34,249 bases of DNA, from assembly GCA_014381545.1 (NCBI GenBank), contig JACNLL010000028.1, positions 1 to 34,249 of the forward strand, written 5' to 3'. The translations under genes and the position numbers were made by a program. The DNA is from Candidatus Desulfaltia bathyphila (lineage in GTDB: Bacteria; Desulfobacterota; Desulfobacteria; Desulfobacterales; ETH-SRB1). Below the pieces are notes generated by a model. That model was not told the origin of the DNA and made no database searches. It saw nothing but the letters and a program-made list of their open reading frames with translations. Positions 1-6,854 of the stretch are shown piece by piece (positions within the stretch are counted from its first letter, which is position 1; each line of letters opens with the position of its first letter).

Positions 1-11
1 GAGAATTATAA

Positions 12-113
12 ATGGATTTTGAACTGTCAAGGTCGCAAAAAGAAATTAAGAAAGCTGCAAAGGATTTTGTAAAGGGTGAATTCAGCAAGGAGCTTGTCCT
101 TGAATTTGAGTGA
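12..113 (+). pseudogene. Remnant of acyl-CoA dehydrogenase N-terminus
   Basis: The 33-codon reading frame starts at an ATG and begins MDFELSRSQKEIKKAAKDF, then stops at TGA after LVLEFE. This matches the opening helix of acyl-CoA dehydrogenases, which normally run to about 380 residues. Nothing downstream restores the rest in any frame I could follow. The homology stops almost exactly where a short repeat (cttgcgggac) begins, so I infer a truncation by insertion or rearrangement. The call rests on recognising the N-terminal pattern by eye. Confidence 0.6.
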
Positions 114-115
114 GA

Positions 116-177
116 CTTGCGGGACGTCCATAAATAAGTAAACAACTATCTTTTAAGCATGGAAAGGCTTGCGGGAC
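116..177. repeat. Two copies of a short dispersed repeat (cttgcgggac)
   Basis: The 10-mer cttgcgggac occurs at 116-125 and 168-177, and again at 1639-1648 after the first ATPase gene. Each copy is followed by AT-rich sequence containing taagt or taaac. The pattern is reminiscent of REP-like remnants, but no transposase is present in the window. The rest of the gene-free stretch from 178 to 372 shows no convincing gene. Confidence 0.45.
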
Positions 178-372
178 ATTAGTTTATAAGTTGACGGGGT
201 GATTGAACTGAAGAACGTTGTTGACCCCAGTTTGAAAAATGTTCAATTTTGTTCAAGTTCAAGGAAGGGAAGAAAGACAGGACGTAGTTGACAAGGTTGA
301 ATGGCATCTTCGCTATAGCCAAAAAAAGAAATCATGTGATTCCAATCTGTTACAATAATCCTGAAAAATAAC

Positions 373-424
373 TTGACAAATACTCAATACGTTGAGTAAA
401 TTTACTCATAATATTGAGTAAATT
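373..424 (+). promoter_or_regulatory. Promoter with two tandem palindromic operators for the first DUF4143 ATPase
   Basis: A -35 element TTGACA (373-378) is followed after 18 bases by TAAATT (397-402). Two copies of a 22-bp direct repeat cover 381-402 and 403-424, and each copy is an inverted repeat. The first has TACTCAA/TTGAGTA arms at 381-387 and 391-397. The second has TTTACTCA/TGAGTAAA arms at 401-408 and 415-422. The palindromes overlap the spacer and -10 region, where a dimeric repressor would block transcription. The repressor is unknown; autoregulation is possible but not shown. Confidence 0.6.
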
Positions 425-445
425 GTTAACTATTGGATAATACAC

Positions 446-1627
446 ATGTTTAAGAGACAAGTTTATAAAGTTATTTTTGACAGACTTTCTGAACCAAGGC
501 GCTTTATTCAGATATTGTCAGGCCCCAGGCAAACTGGCAAGACCACCCTCGCCCGCCAGCTTATTGATGAAATTAGTATGCCAAGCCATTATGCTTCAGC
601 AGATGAACCAACTTTGAAAAGCGCCTCATGGATTGAACAACAATGGGAAACAGCGCGCATAAAAACAAAAAACAATAAGGCACTTTTTGTTCTCGATGAG
701 GTTCAGAAGATTACCGGATGGTCTGAAACGGTTAAGCGCCTGTGGGATGAAGATTCTGCAAAAGGTCTTTCGCTGTATGTGATTGCACTCGGTTCTTCAC
801 CTCTTCTAATACAGAGTGGACTATCAGAAAGTCTTGCCGGACGGTTTGAGACTATTCCTGTTACTCACTGGTCTTTTTCGGAAATGCGCAAGGCCTTTGG
901 ATGGAACATTGAGCAATATATTTTCTATGGAGGATATCCTGGTTCTGCTGATTTGATCAATGATCCCAAACGGTGGTCTAATTATATTATGGATTCTCTT
1001 ATAGAGACCACTGTCTCACGAGATATCCTGCTTATGAAACGGGTGGATAAACCTGCCCTTCTTCGTCGTCTTTTTGAACTTGGTTGCACATACTCAGGAC
1101 AAATTCTTTCATATCAAAAAATGCTGGGACAGCTTCAGGATGCCGGCAATACCACAACCCTTGCTAATTATTTAAATCTGCTTCAAGGAGCAGGATTGTT
1201 GATGGGTTTGCCTAAATATGCGGGACAGAAAATTCGCCAGCGGGCATCTAGTCCAAAACTCCAGGTGCTCAATACTGCTCTTATGACAGCACCGTCACAA
1301 CTTACTCTTGCCGAAGCCAAAAGTAATCCTGAATACTGGGGCAGATTGGTTGAATCGGCGGTCGGCGCCACGCTGGTCAATGGACTTAAGGATACTCGGG
1401 CAGAAGTTTTCTACTGGTCAAGCCGCAATCGAGAAGTAGATTTTGTTTTACGGCAAGGGAATAATCTGGTCGCCATCGAGGTAAAAAGCAACCTCCAGAA
1501 AACGAGTATCCCGGGTATTGAGGCTTTTTCAAAAGAATTTAATGTTAAAAGAAAATTGCTTGTAGGAGCCCAGGGGATCCCTCTGAAGGACTTTCTACTC
1601 ACACCACAGGAAAAGTGGCTGGAATAA
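446..1627 (+). CDS. AAA+ ATPase, DUF4143 family (first copy)
   Basis: A 393-aa protein. It has a Walker A motif GPRQTGKTT at residues 26-34 and Walker B VLDEVQ at 82-87. A sensor-like LGSS precedes SLAGRFE. The C-terminal part carries EVDFVL...AIEVKS, the PD-(D/E)xK-like core of the DUF4143 C-terminal domain. This architecture is the common bacterial 'ATP-binding protein' family of about 380-420 residues, whose cellular role is largely unknown. The ribosome site is weak, so translation may be low. The gene stands alone, preceded by tandem palindromes and bracketed by cttgcgggac repeats. It differs clearly in sequence from the second copy at 1988, so it is not a recent duplicate. Confidence 0.88.
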   Translation: MFKRQVYKVIFDRLSEPRRFIQILSGPRQTGKTTLARQLIDEISMPSHYASADEPTLKSASWIEQQWETARIKTKNNKALFVLDEVQKITGWSETVKRLWDEDSAKGLSLYVIALGSSPLLIQSGLSESLAGRFETIPVTHWSFSEMRKAFGWNIEQYIFYGGYPGSADLINDPKRWSNYIMDSLIETTVSRDILLMKRVDKPALLRRLFELGCTYSGQILSYQKMLGQLQDAGNTTTLANYLNLLQGAGLLMGLPKYAGQKIRQRASSPKLQVLNTALMTAPSQLTLAEAKSNPEYWGRLVESAVGATLVNGLKDTRAEVFYWSSRNREVDFVLRQGNNLVAIEVKSNLQKTSIPGIEAFSKEFNVKRKLLVGAQGIPLKDFLLTPQEKWLE

Positions 1628-1638
1628 ATATCCGGGGA

Positions 1639-1725
1639 CTTGCGGGACGTAGTAAACTAATTAACTTTGGGGGGGGGGGGGTTGGTTGCGGGCTATGACG
1701 CGGTCCGGGAAAGTAGGGGATGTCC
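1639..1725. repeat. Repeat boundary between the two ATPase cassettes
   Basis: This stretch holds the third cttgcgggac copy (1639-1648), a run of 13 G (1669-1681) and a GGGGATGTCC motif (1716-1725). The last motif recurs at 3263-3272 after the second ATPase. A 62-codon open frame across this region starts at TTG inside the G run and has no coding character. I see no gene between 1628 and 1879. Confidence 0.4.
1669..1681. repeat. Homopolymer of 13 G
   Basis: Thirteen consecutive G residues lie in otherwise AT-rich intergenic DNA, 41 bases after the first ATPase stop codon. Such tracts slip in replication and in sequencing, so the true length may differ. There is no promoter or gene at the tract for it to switch. 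Confidence 0.9.
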
Positions 1726-1879
1726 ATTGGATTATTGGTTTACAGTAGTTTTTTGTGTAGAAGATATGGAACGTAGCACGAGCATATCACGGGGAAACTC
1801 GGGAACGTCTAAGAATTATGTTTTAGGCGATATGAGTATGTCGAGGCAGGTTTGAATAAATTTGCTGAGCGCTATGAAC

Positions 1880-1954
1880 AAATAGTCTCGACCAATTTAC
1901 GATGCTTCGTAAAATAGTCTTGACCAATTTACGATGCTTCGTAAAATAGTCTTG
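1880..1954 (+). repeat. Tandem 32-bp repeats containing perfect palindromes
   Basis: Two full copies of a 32-bp unit and the start of a third run from 1880 to 1954. Each full unit carries the perfect inverted repeat TTTACGA-tgct-TCGTAAA, at 1896-1913 and 1928-1945. Each ends in a TTGACC or TTGACT that resembles a -35 box. The last TTGACT (1952-1957) appears to be the working -35 of the following gene. The spacing and symmetry suggest operators for a dimeric regulator. Confidence 0.65.
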
Positions 1955-1978
1955 ACTTTCAGTTTGTTCCTATATAAT
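1952..1978 (+). promoter_or_regulatory. Promoter of the second DUF4143 ATPase
   Basis: TTGACT (1952-1957) and TATAAT (1973-1978) are separated by 15 bases; TAATAA (1975-1980) would give 17. The -10 lies only about 9 bases before the ATG at 1988, so the mRNA would be leaderless or nearly so. This also argues against the upstream in-frame ATG at 1934, which would place the promoter inside the gene. Confidence 0.55.
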
Positions 1979-1987
1979 AATATCGTC

Positions 1988-3187
1988 ATGAAAAGATCAT
2001 ATTCTTCAATCCTTACCGAACATTTAAGGCAATATCGACAGATGATATTTGTCGTCGGGCCGAGACAGGTAGGAAAAACGACCCTATGCACGGATCTGGC
2101 CAAGAAGTATCATTATTTCAATTGGGACAACCAGGATCATCGTGCGTTGATTATCGAAGGACCAAACAGGGTTGGCGAAGAAATCGGCGTTAGACAATTA
2201 CGCGAAAAACCACGGATTATTATTTTTGATGAAATTCACAAGTATTCAAAATGGAAGGATTTTCTCAAAGGCTTTTTTGATGTTTATAGCCCGGGAGTAA
2301 GAATCATCGTAACCGGAAGCTCCAGACTGGATGTCTTTAAAAGGGGTGGGGATAGTCTTATGGGACGATATTTCCTATATCATCTTCATCCCATCTCAGT
2401 GCGAGAAATTATAGGAACCCGGCTTGCTGGAAATGAGATACAAATTCCCAGGCCAATAGATCCAAAGGCGTTTTATTCATTGTATGCTTTTGGTGGTTTT
2501 CCCGAACCGTTTTTGAAGGCGAACGTAAGATTTTCAAACCGCTGGAAACGTCTCAGGCAGCAGCAACTATTTACTGAAGATATCAGAGATCTTACGCGAG
2601 TACAGGAAGTACAGCAGATTGAATTGTTGGCCGAAACGCTGAAATATCAGACCGGTCAAATGATCAATTATTCGAAGCTTGCTAAAAAAATAAGGGTTTC
2701 AGTGGATACTATACGCCGCTGGATAAGGGTTTTGGAGTCGTTATATTATTGTTTTACCATACAACCCTGGTTTAGAAATGTGTCGAGGTCTTTGCTTAAA
2801 CAGCCCAAAATTTACCTTTGGAATTGGTCCCTCGTTGCGGATTCCGGCGCAAAGTCAGAAAACTTTGTCGCATCTCATTTATTGAAAGCCGTGCATTGGT
2901 GGACCGATAACGGATTTGGCGAATATGGACTGTATTTCCTTCGCGATAAGGACAAGCGTGAGGTGGATTTTCTTGTCACTCGAAATCAAGAGCCCTGGTT
3001 TATGGTAGAGGTAAAAACAGATGGCGGGAAATCCGTGAGCAAGAATCTGTTCCATTTTCAAAAACAAATTCGTGCACTTCATGCTTTTCAGGCGTCTTTT
3101 TCATTGGACTATGTTAATGTGGATTGTTTTTCAACAAAACAACCCACCATTGTTCCTGTAAAGACATTGTTATCTCAATTGGTGTAA
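1988..3187 (+). CDS. AAA+ ATPase, DUF4143 family (second copy)
   Basis: A 399-aa protein from the ATG at 1988. Walker A GPRQVGKTT lies at residues 24-32 and Walker B IIIFDEIHK at about 76-84, followed by VTGSSRLD. A winged-helix-like segment (YSKLAKKIRVSVDTIRRW) lies near residue 225. The C-terminus has REVDFLV...FMVEVKTD, again a PD-(D/E)xK-like core. I chose the internal ATG because a promoter with -35 and -10 boxes lies between 1952 and 1978. No ribosome site is visible, consistent with a leaderless message. The gene is preceded by two 32-bp palindromic repeats and bracketed by GGGGATGTCC motifs. The biological role of the family is not established. Confidence 0.87.
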   Translation: MKRSYSSILTEHLRQYRQMIFVVGPRQVGKTTLCTDLAKKYHYFNWDNQDHRALIIEGPNRVGEEIGVRQLREKPRIIIFDEIHKYSKWKDFLKGFFDVYSPGVRIIVTGSSRLDVFKRGGDSLMGRYFLYHLHPISVREIIGTRLAGNEIQIPRPIDPKAFYSLYAFGGFPEPFLKANVRFSNRWKRLRQQQLFTEDIRDLTRVQEVQQIELLAETLKYQTGQMINYSKLAKKIRVSVDTIRRWIRVLESLYYCFTIQPWFRNVSRSLLKQPKIYLWNWSLVADSGAKSENFVASHLLKAVHWWTDNGFGEYGLYFLRDKDKREVDFLVTRNQEPWFMVEVKTDGGKSVSKNLFHFQKQIRALHAFQASFSLDYVNVDCFSTKQPTIVPVKTLLSQLV

Positions 3188-3262
3188 AAGAAGGGAGCTT
3201 CCCAGTAGCAACCGTCCCATCGCTAAAGAGCTGCTATACACAAGCAAAAACTATGGACAGTT

Positions 3263-3272
3263 GGGGATGTCC
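3263..3272 (+). repeat. GGGGATGTCC repeat copy downstream of second ATPase
   Basis: This 10-mer is identical to 1716-1725 and lies in the same orientation, so the two copies bracket the second ATPase and its operators. A related sequence, gcaggacatccctaat, lies at about 3654-3669 in opposite sense. These may be termini of small repeats. Confidence 0.35.
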
Positions 3273-3352
3273 GTAAAATTTCAACATTTGTGGAAGAGGG
3301 CGGGGTTTGTGGGTTATGCTTTAAATCAATTAATTGGAAAGGAGAAATAGTT

Positions 3353-3637
3353 ATGGCAACATTTATTATGTTAGGCAAGTACACATCCGAATCATTAAAG
3401 GGCATAAGCCCGGAGCGTACTGATCAGGCAGCAGATCTGATAAAAAAGTGCGGTGGCGAAGTTAAATCTATTTATGCTTTACTTGGCAAGTATGACTTAA
3501 TAGTTATTGTTGATTACCCCAGCGTAGAACAGGCGATGAAGGCTTCTATTGCTCTGAACAAACTAACTGGTGTTGCATTCACTACATCGCAGGCAGTTTC
3601 AGTGGAAGAATTTGATAAGATGATAACCGAGATTTAA
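3353..3637 (+). CDS. GYD domain-containing small protein
   Basis: A 94-aa protein starting MATFIMLGKYTSESLKGISPERT, preceded by GGAAAGGAG (3336-3344) eight bases before the ATG. The Y-T-x-x-x-L-K-G-I opening and the ALLGKYDLIVIVDYPS segment are characteristic of the GYD family (PF08734), a ferredoxin-like fold related to Lrp/ACT-type dimeric alpha-beta barrels. The family has no settled function; a ligand-binding or stress role is only a guess. The upstream in-frame frame back to 3290 lacks a ribosome site. It stands alone between the ATPase and Mut7-C genes. Confidence 0.8.
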   Translation: MATFIMLGKYTSESLKGISPERTDQAADLIKKCGGEVKSIYALLGKYDLIVIVDYPSVEQAMKASIALNKLTGVAFTTSQAVSVEEFDKMITEI

Positions 3638-3694
3638 AAATTTCGCGCGGAATGCAGGACATCCCTAATATTGTCCCTGCCTATGATCTCATAC

Positions 3695-3735
3695 CATCCG
3701 GTTATCCTACGCATTGAAAAGCCGATGACCGGATG
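3695..3735. repeat. Inverted repeat upstream of Mut7-C gene
   Basis: CATCCGGT (3695-3702) and ACCGGATG (3728-3735) are perfect inverted arms around a 25-base loop, ending 43 bases before the next start codon. It could be a regulatory hairpin or a small repeat; there is no T-run for a terminator. Confidence 0.35.
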
Positions 3736-3778
3736 ACAAGGCAGTATATTGAAAGCGGTTTTGTAAAGTGGAGAATCG

Positions 3779-4384
3779 ATGTCAAAAGCAATTTTCAGGT
3801 TTTATGAAGAACTCAACAAGTTTTTGCCGAAGCGCAGGAGAAAAACCGACTTTCAGGTAAATTTCAAACGGAGAAGGTCGATAAAGGAAATGATCGAGGC
3901 GTTCGGAGTTCCCCACACTGAAATAGATCTTATTTTGGTGAACGGAAAATCCGTGGAATTCACTTACAGGCTGCAAGATGGAGACCGGGTCAGCATATAT
4001 CCTGTTTTTGAATTCCTCAATATTGAAAATGTTACCAGGCTCAGAAAAATCCCTCTTCGCAAAACAAAATTCATAGCTGAGGCTAATTTGGGATATATAG
4101 TTAACTACATGAGAATATTAGGGTTTGACGTATGTTTCGATCCCTCACTCTCGGCGTGGCAAATAATTGAAATATCAAAAAAGGAAAACAGGATAATTTT
4201 AACCAAAAACAGAAAGCTTCTTAAATTCAAAGAGGTAACCCACGCTATCTTTGTACGTCCGGGAACAACAGGTGAAGAGATAAAAAGAATCATAGATTAC
4301 CTTGATATTAAATACAGCATAAAGCCTTTTTCAGGGAAACCAAAAAAAAGAGCGTACAAACCAAATGGTGTCAAAGCAATGTAG
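3779..4384 (+). CDS. Mut7-C RNase domain protein with ubiquitin-like N-terminus (variant)
   Basis: A 201-aa protein. The first 85 residues (RFYEELNKFLP...FTYRLQDGDRVSIYPVFE) match the ThiS/ubiquitin-like Ub-Mut7C domain. The rest (FIAEANLGYIVNYMRILGFDVCFDPSL...RIILTKNRKLL) matches the Mut7-C PIN-like RNase domain. Two things are odd. The usual aspartate in the FLAD-x-x-LG motif is replaced (FIAEANLG). The C-terminal cysteine knuckle usual in this family is absent, the protein ending FSGKPKKRAYKPNGVKAM. It may therefore be an inactive or altered member. The gene ends two bases from the converging HIT/GalT-like gene. Confidence 0.78.
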   Translation: MSKAIFRFYEELNKFLPKRRRKTDFQVNFKRRRSIKEMIEAFGVPHTEIDLILVNGKSVEFTYRLQDGDRVSIYPVFEFLNIENVTRLRKIPLRKTKFIAEANLGYIVNYMRILGFDVCFDPSLSAWQIIEISKKENRIILTKNRKLLKFKEVTHAIFVRPGTTGEEIKRIIDYLDIKYSIKPFSGKPKKRAYKPNGVKAM

Positions 4385-4386
4385 AA

Positions 4387-5961
4387 TCAAAGCAGGGCGG
4401 GAACTTTGCTTTTGCTTCGACAAGCTACGGGGGATGCACTACTACAGGCATGGGCGAAGTCTTCGGGATAATGCCCGATAATCCAGCGATATACCCACTG
4501 ACTGTAAGTCCCCGGCGATTTAGGATGACGGGGAATAAAAGTGTACATAAGCCGCTGGTCATTGTCCGGATTATCAAATCTCTTGGATGTTTCGTAACAA
4601 ATCATCATTTCCACACCCAATTTCTCCAGCATCCTTACAGTTGTCAAAATAGCCATGTCCAGAGACTTTCTTACTGTAGAATTCGCCTCAAGAATATTGC
4701 CGCACTTTGCTGTGGCCATAATCTGTACTTCTCCTTGAGAGCGTTGGGCTTTGGGCACAAAAGCTATGATGTTTTCGTCCTCATAGAAAATAAGGCTTTT
4801 TGCCTTGTCTTCTCTACCATCCATTCTCCTGTTATTTTTTATGGCATTAATGTATGTTTTAAAGAAGTTTTTGCCGGTACTATTTCTGAATTGGCGGCAG
4901 AAGCGAGCTACTTCATCTCCTTGAGTATAGGTTGGAAATAAAGTGTGGCTTTCATCATTTTTCCCATTGATAAAACCAGGGGTAGATTTAGGCATTAGGG
5001 CAAATTGCTGGTGTATTTGCTGGTGAGAGGCATTGAGGCGATATCCTGAAGGAGATAGATCAAATCCGAAATTCCATCCCCACATTGATGCGTTAAAGGG
5101 CAAATTGTTTTTATCTTTTTCATGATGTTTTATGGTTTTAAGAAGATGTATCCGCAAAGACTCCAGCTCTCCTTCTGTGAGAGTACGTTTTTTTGCGGGA
5201 ATGGAAATTTCCAGACTCTGGGCGAGCTGTGTGTAAACCCTCTGGTAGTATAAATGCCTGAGACCGATCAAATCCTCTTTCTTAAGCGCTTCGATTTTAT
5301 ACCTGATGGAATCATGCGCCATGTTTGCTGCATAATGTCCCCATGGGATATAACTGTTTTCTCTTAGATATTCCCAGATATGAGTGCCGGCAGACTTTTT
5401 ATACTCTCCCACAATTTTATTAGGGCCCTGAATGCCTGGGATAAGTACCATTGCCTGCTTATAAGTATCAGGTAAAAAAGGATTGTTGGATACGATTTCA
5501 AACAAATGGTGGTTTTTAATTGCCTGTCGAATTCCCCCATTTTTTGTTTTTTTATATTGAATACCAGCAGGCTCTCCTGTGTGTGGATCAAATTCAAACA
5601 AGCACGACTTTTTGGCTAACTTGCCAAGCAAATCTGCGTCTGTGGACGTTCTGTATTTGTTAATAATATCAAAAGGATTTGCATTTTCTATTCTTTTGTC
5701 GGCGCTTGACTTTAATATAAAAGTTGCGCCCATAAAAGGAAACGGGTTGGAGATCTCGAATACCCAGTCTGCGTTATCAATCGTTACATCATTTGCGGGA
5801 AAGTTAATTTTGTTCTCAACAGCGGTTTTGCCGTTAATATGTCCAAGCGTTGCTATGTGATCTTTTTCCCTGAGATTGACAACTGTGTAATCGGGCTTGT
5901 GAATGCCGTAAACAAATTCACCGGAAGTTGATACGCAGGTCCTTACAGATAATTCATTCAT
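4387..5961 (-). CDS. HIT/GalT-superfamily-like protein of unknown function
   Basis: A 524-aa protein with a GAGG ribosome site before its ATG. Residues 311-322 read ASHQQIHQQFAL, resembling the H-x-H-x-Q active-site strand of galactose-1-phosphate uridylyltransferases and other HIT proteins. Residues 392-425 (YEDENIIAFVPKAQ...EVQIMAT) resemble the second HIT half of GalT. It is much longer than GalT (about 350 aa), and the N-terminal 200 residues are unfamiliar. A nucleotidyltransferase or phosphorylase activity is plausible but unproven. It lies 48 bases downstream of hsp20 on the same strand, so the two are probably cotranscribed. Confidence 0.55.
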   Translation of the reverse strand: MNELSVRTCVSTSGEFVYGIHKPDYTVVNLREKDHIATLGHINGKTAVENKINFPANDVTIDNADWVFEISNPFPFMGATFILKSSADKRIENANPFDIINKYRTSTDADLLGKLAKKSCLFEFDPHTGEPAGIQYKKTKNGGIRQAIKNHHLFEIVSNNPFLPDTYKQAMVLIPGIQGPNKIVGEYKKSAGTHIWEYLRENSYIPWGHYAANMAHDSIRYKIEALKKEDLIGLRHLYYQRVYTQLAQSLEISIPAKKRTLTEGELESLRIHLLKTIKHHEKDKNNLPFNASMWGWNFGFDLSPSGYRLNASHQQIHQQFALMPKSTPGFINGKNDESHTLFPTYTQGDEVARFCRQFRNSTGKNFFKTYINAIKNNRRMDGREDKAKSLIFYEDENIIAFVPKAQRSQGEVQIMATAKCGNILEANSTVRKSLDMAILTTVRMLEKLGVEMMICYETSKRFDNPDNDQRLMYTFIPRHPKSPGTYSQWVYRWIIGHYPEDFAHACSSASPVACRSKSKVPALL

Positions 5962-6009
5962 GCATTTTCCTCATTGGTTACACCTTTCAGTGAAACTCCG
6001 TGCCGGTAA

Positions 6010-6459
6010 TTATTTTACATCTATAGTTATCTGTTTTGGTTTCTTTTCTTCCGGTTTTGGAACTTCGACCGTAAGAATTCCGTCTTTATAGGTCGCATTA
6101 ATATCCTCGGGATTTACAGTTGTCGGCAGCGTAAAAGATCTGTGGAATGACCCAAAACTTCTTTCCCTGCGGCAGTAGTTTTCTTCCTTAATCTCTTTAT
6201 CAATGGATCGTTCACCCTTGAGAGTCAATATATTATCCTTAACATCAACTGTAACTTTTTCTTTATCTACTCCTGGAAGTTCGACTTTGAGAATAATAGC
6301 GTCATCAGTGTCATAAATGTCTACCGTGGGCCTCCATGAAGCCAGGCTAACCTCCTCATCAAAGTCCTTTGAATGGAGAAAAGCTTCATCAAACATACGG
6401 TTAATACGTTCCTGTAAGGTTGATACGTTTCTAAAAGGGTCCCATCTAACGAGAGTCAT
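6010..6459 (-). CDS. Hsp20/alpha-crystallin family small heat shock protein
   Basis: A 149-aa protein starting MTLVRWDPFRNVSTLQERINRMFDE, with a strong AAGGAGG ribosome site. The open frame extends upstream for 77 codons, but that part is AT-rich intergenic sequence without a ribosome site. The alpha-crystallin domain includes WRPTVDIYDTDDAIILKVELPGVDKEKVTV and the closing ATYKDGILTVEVPKPEEKKPKQITI, with an I-x-V-like tail. This is an ATP-independent holdase of cytosolic misfolded proteins. It is likely the first gene of a unit with the HIT/GalT-like gene. Confidence 0.93.
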   Translation of the reverse strand: MTLVRWDPFRNVSTLQERINRMFDEAFLHSKDFDEEVSLASWRPTVDIYDTDDAIILKVELPGVDKEKVTVDVKDNILTLKGERSIDKEIKEENYCRRERSFGSFHRSFTLPTTVNPEDINATYKDGILTVEVPKPEEKKPKQITIDVK

Positions 6460-6495
6460 AATAATACCTCCTTCTGTTTTTTTCAACCGTGAACC

Positions 6496-6528
6496 GATAA
6501 CTGTAAACCGTGAACGGTTACGGTTATC
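6496..6528. repeat. Palindromic leader sequence upstream of hsp20
   Basis: Nested inverted arms GATAAC (6496-6501)/GTTATC (6523-6528) and AACCGT (6506-6511)/ACGGTT (6514-6519) form a hairpin in the hsp20 leader. The sequence is repetitive (accgtgaac occurs twice) and looks like a dispersed palindrome. It does not visibly pair with the ribosome site, so I do not call it an RNA thermometer. Confidence 0.35.
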
Positions 6529-6547
6529 TATTGTTCTTTCTATCAAA

Positions 6548-6575
6548 AAAATAATCACATTGGATGTTCTGTCAA
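6548..6575 (-). promoter_or_regulatory. Candidate sigma-70 promoter for hsp20
   Basis: Read on the minus strand, TTGACA (6570-6575) is followed after 16 bases by TATTTT (6548-6553), about 90 bases before the hsp20 start. No CIRCE-type inverted repeat was seen. Confidence 0.4.
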
Positions 6576-6702
6576 CAAAAACATTGATTTTATGGAAATA
6601 TTTTGCTTGATTAGATAAAAGATGTGACATATAGGCATACTTATGAAATGAATGGCATTCAGAATGTTGATAAACTTGTAAAAAGTCCAAGATGTTACTT
6701 TA

Positions 6703-6829
6703 GATGGCTAAGTAAAAAGTTTCATATACAAGGCGTAGGAGTTTTTCAGGGCCGAGGGCATACACATAGTATGTCGAGGGTCTGAAAAAATACTACAACG
6801 CAGTAGATGGGACTTTTTACGACGCCATC
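6703..6829. repeat. MITE-like palindromic element upstream of livG
   Basis: The ends GATGGC...GTAAAAAGT (from 6703) and ACTTTTTACGACGCCATC (to 6829) are inverted copies with about three mismatches. The interior is itself a long imperfect hairpin (TTTTTCAG / CTGAAAAA and CATAC/AGTATG arms). Its termini match those at 14822-14965, and the TAAAAAGTC part matches 26388-26524. It ends 25 bases before the livG start, so any livG promoter must lie in or before it. Confidence 0.7.
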
Positions 6830-6854
6830 GATGTTTAAGGGAGGGCTAATAATA

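Noticed and set aside
1667-1855. A 62-codon open frame starting in the G run
   Set aside because: It starts at TTG inside a homopolymer, has no ribosome site and no protein-like composition.
1934-1987. Longer start for the second ATPase
   Set aside because: A promoter lies within this stretch and the first 18 codons repeat the operator sequence, so ATG 1988 is preferred.
4450-4941. Plus-strand 163-codon frame
   Set aside because: It is antisense to the HIT/GalT-like gene, which has a better start and recognisable motifs.
6496-6528. RNA thermometer controlling hsp20
   Set aside because: The hairpin does not visibly pair with the ribosome site and its sequence looks like a dispersed repeat.
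6460-6690. N-terminal extension of Hsp20
   Set aside because: The extension lacks a ribosome site and covers the promoter and repeat sequence; ATG 6459 has a perfect AAGGAGG.
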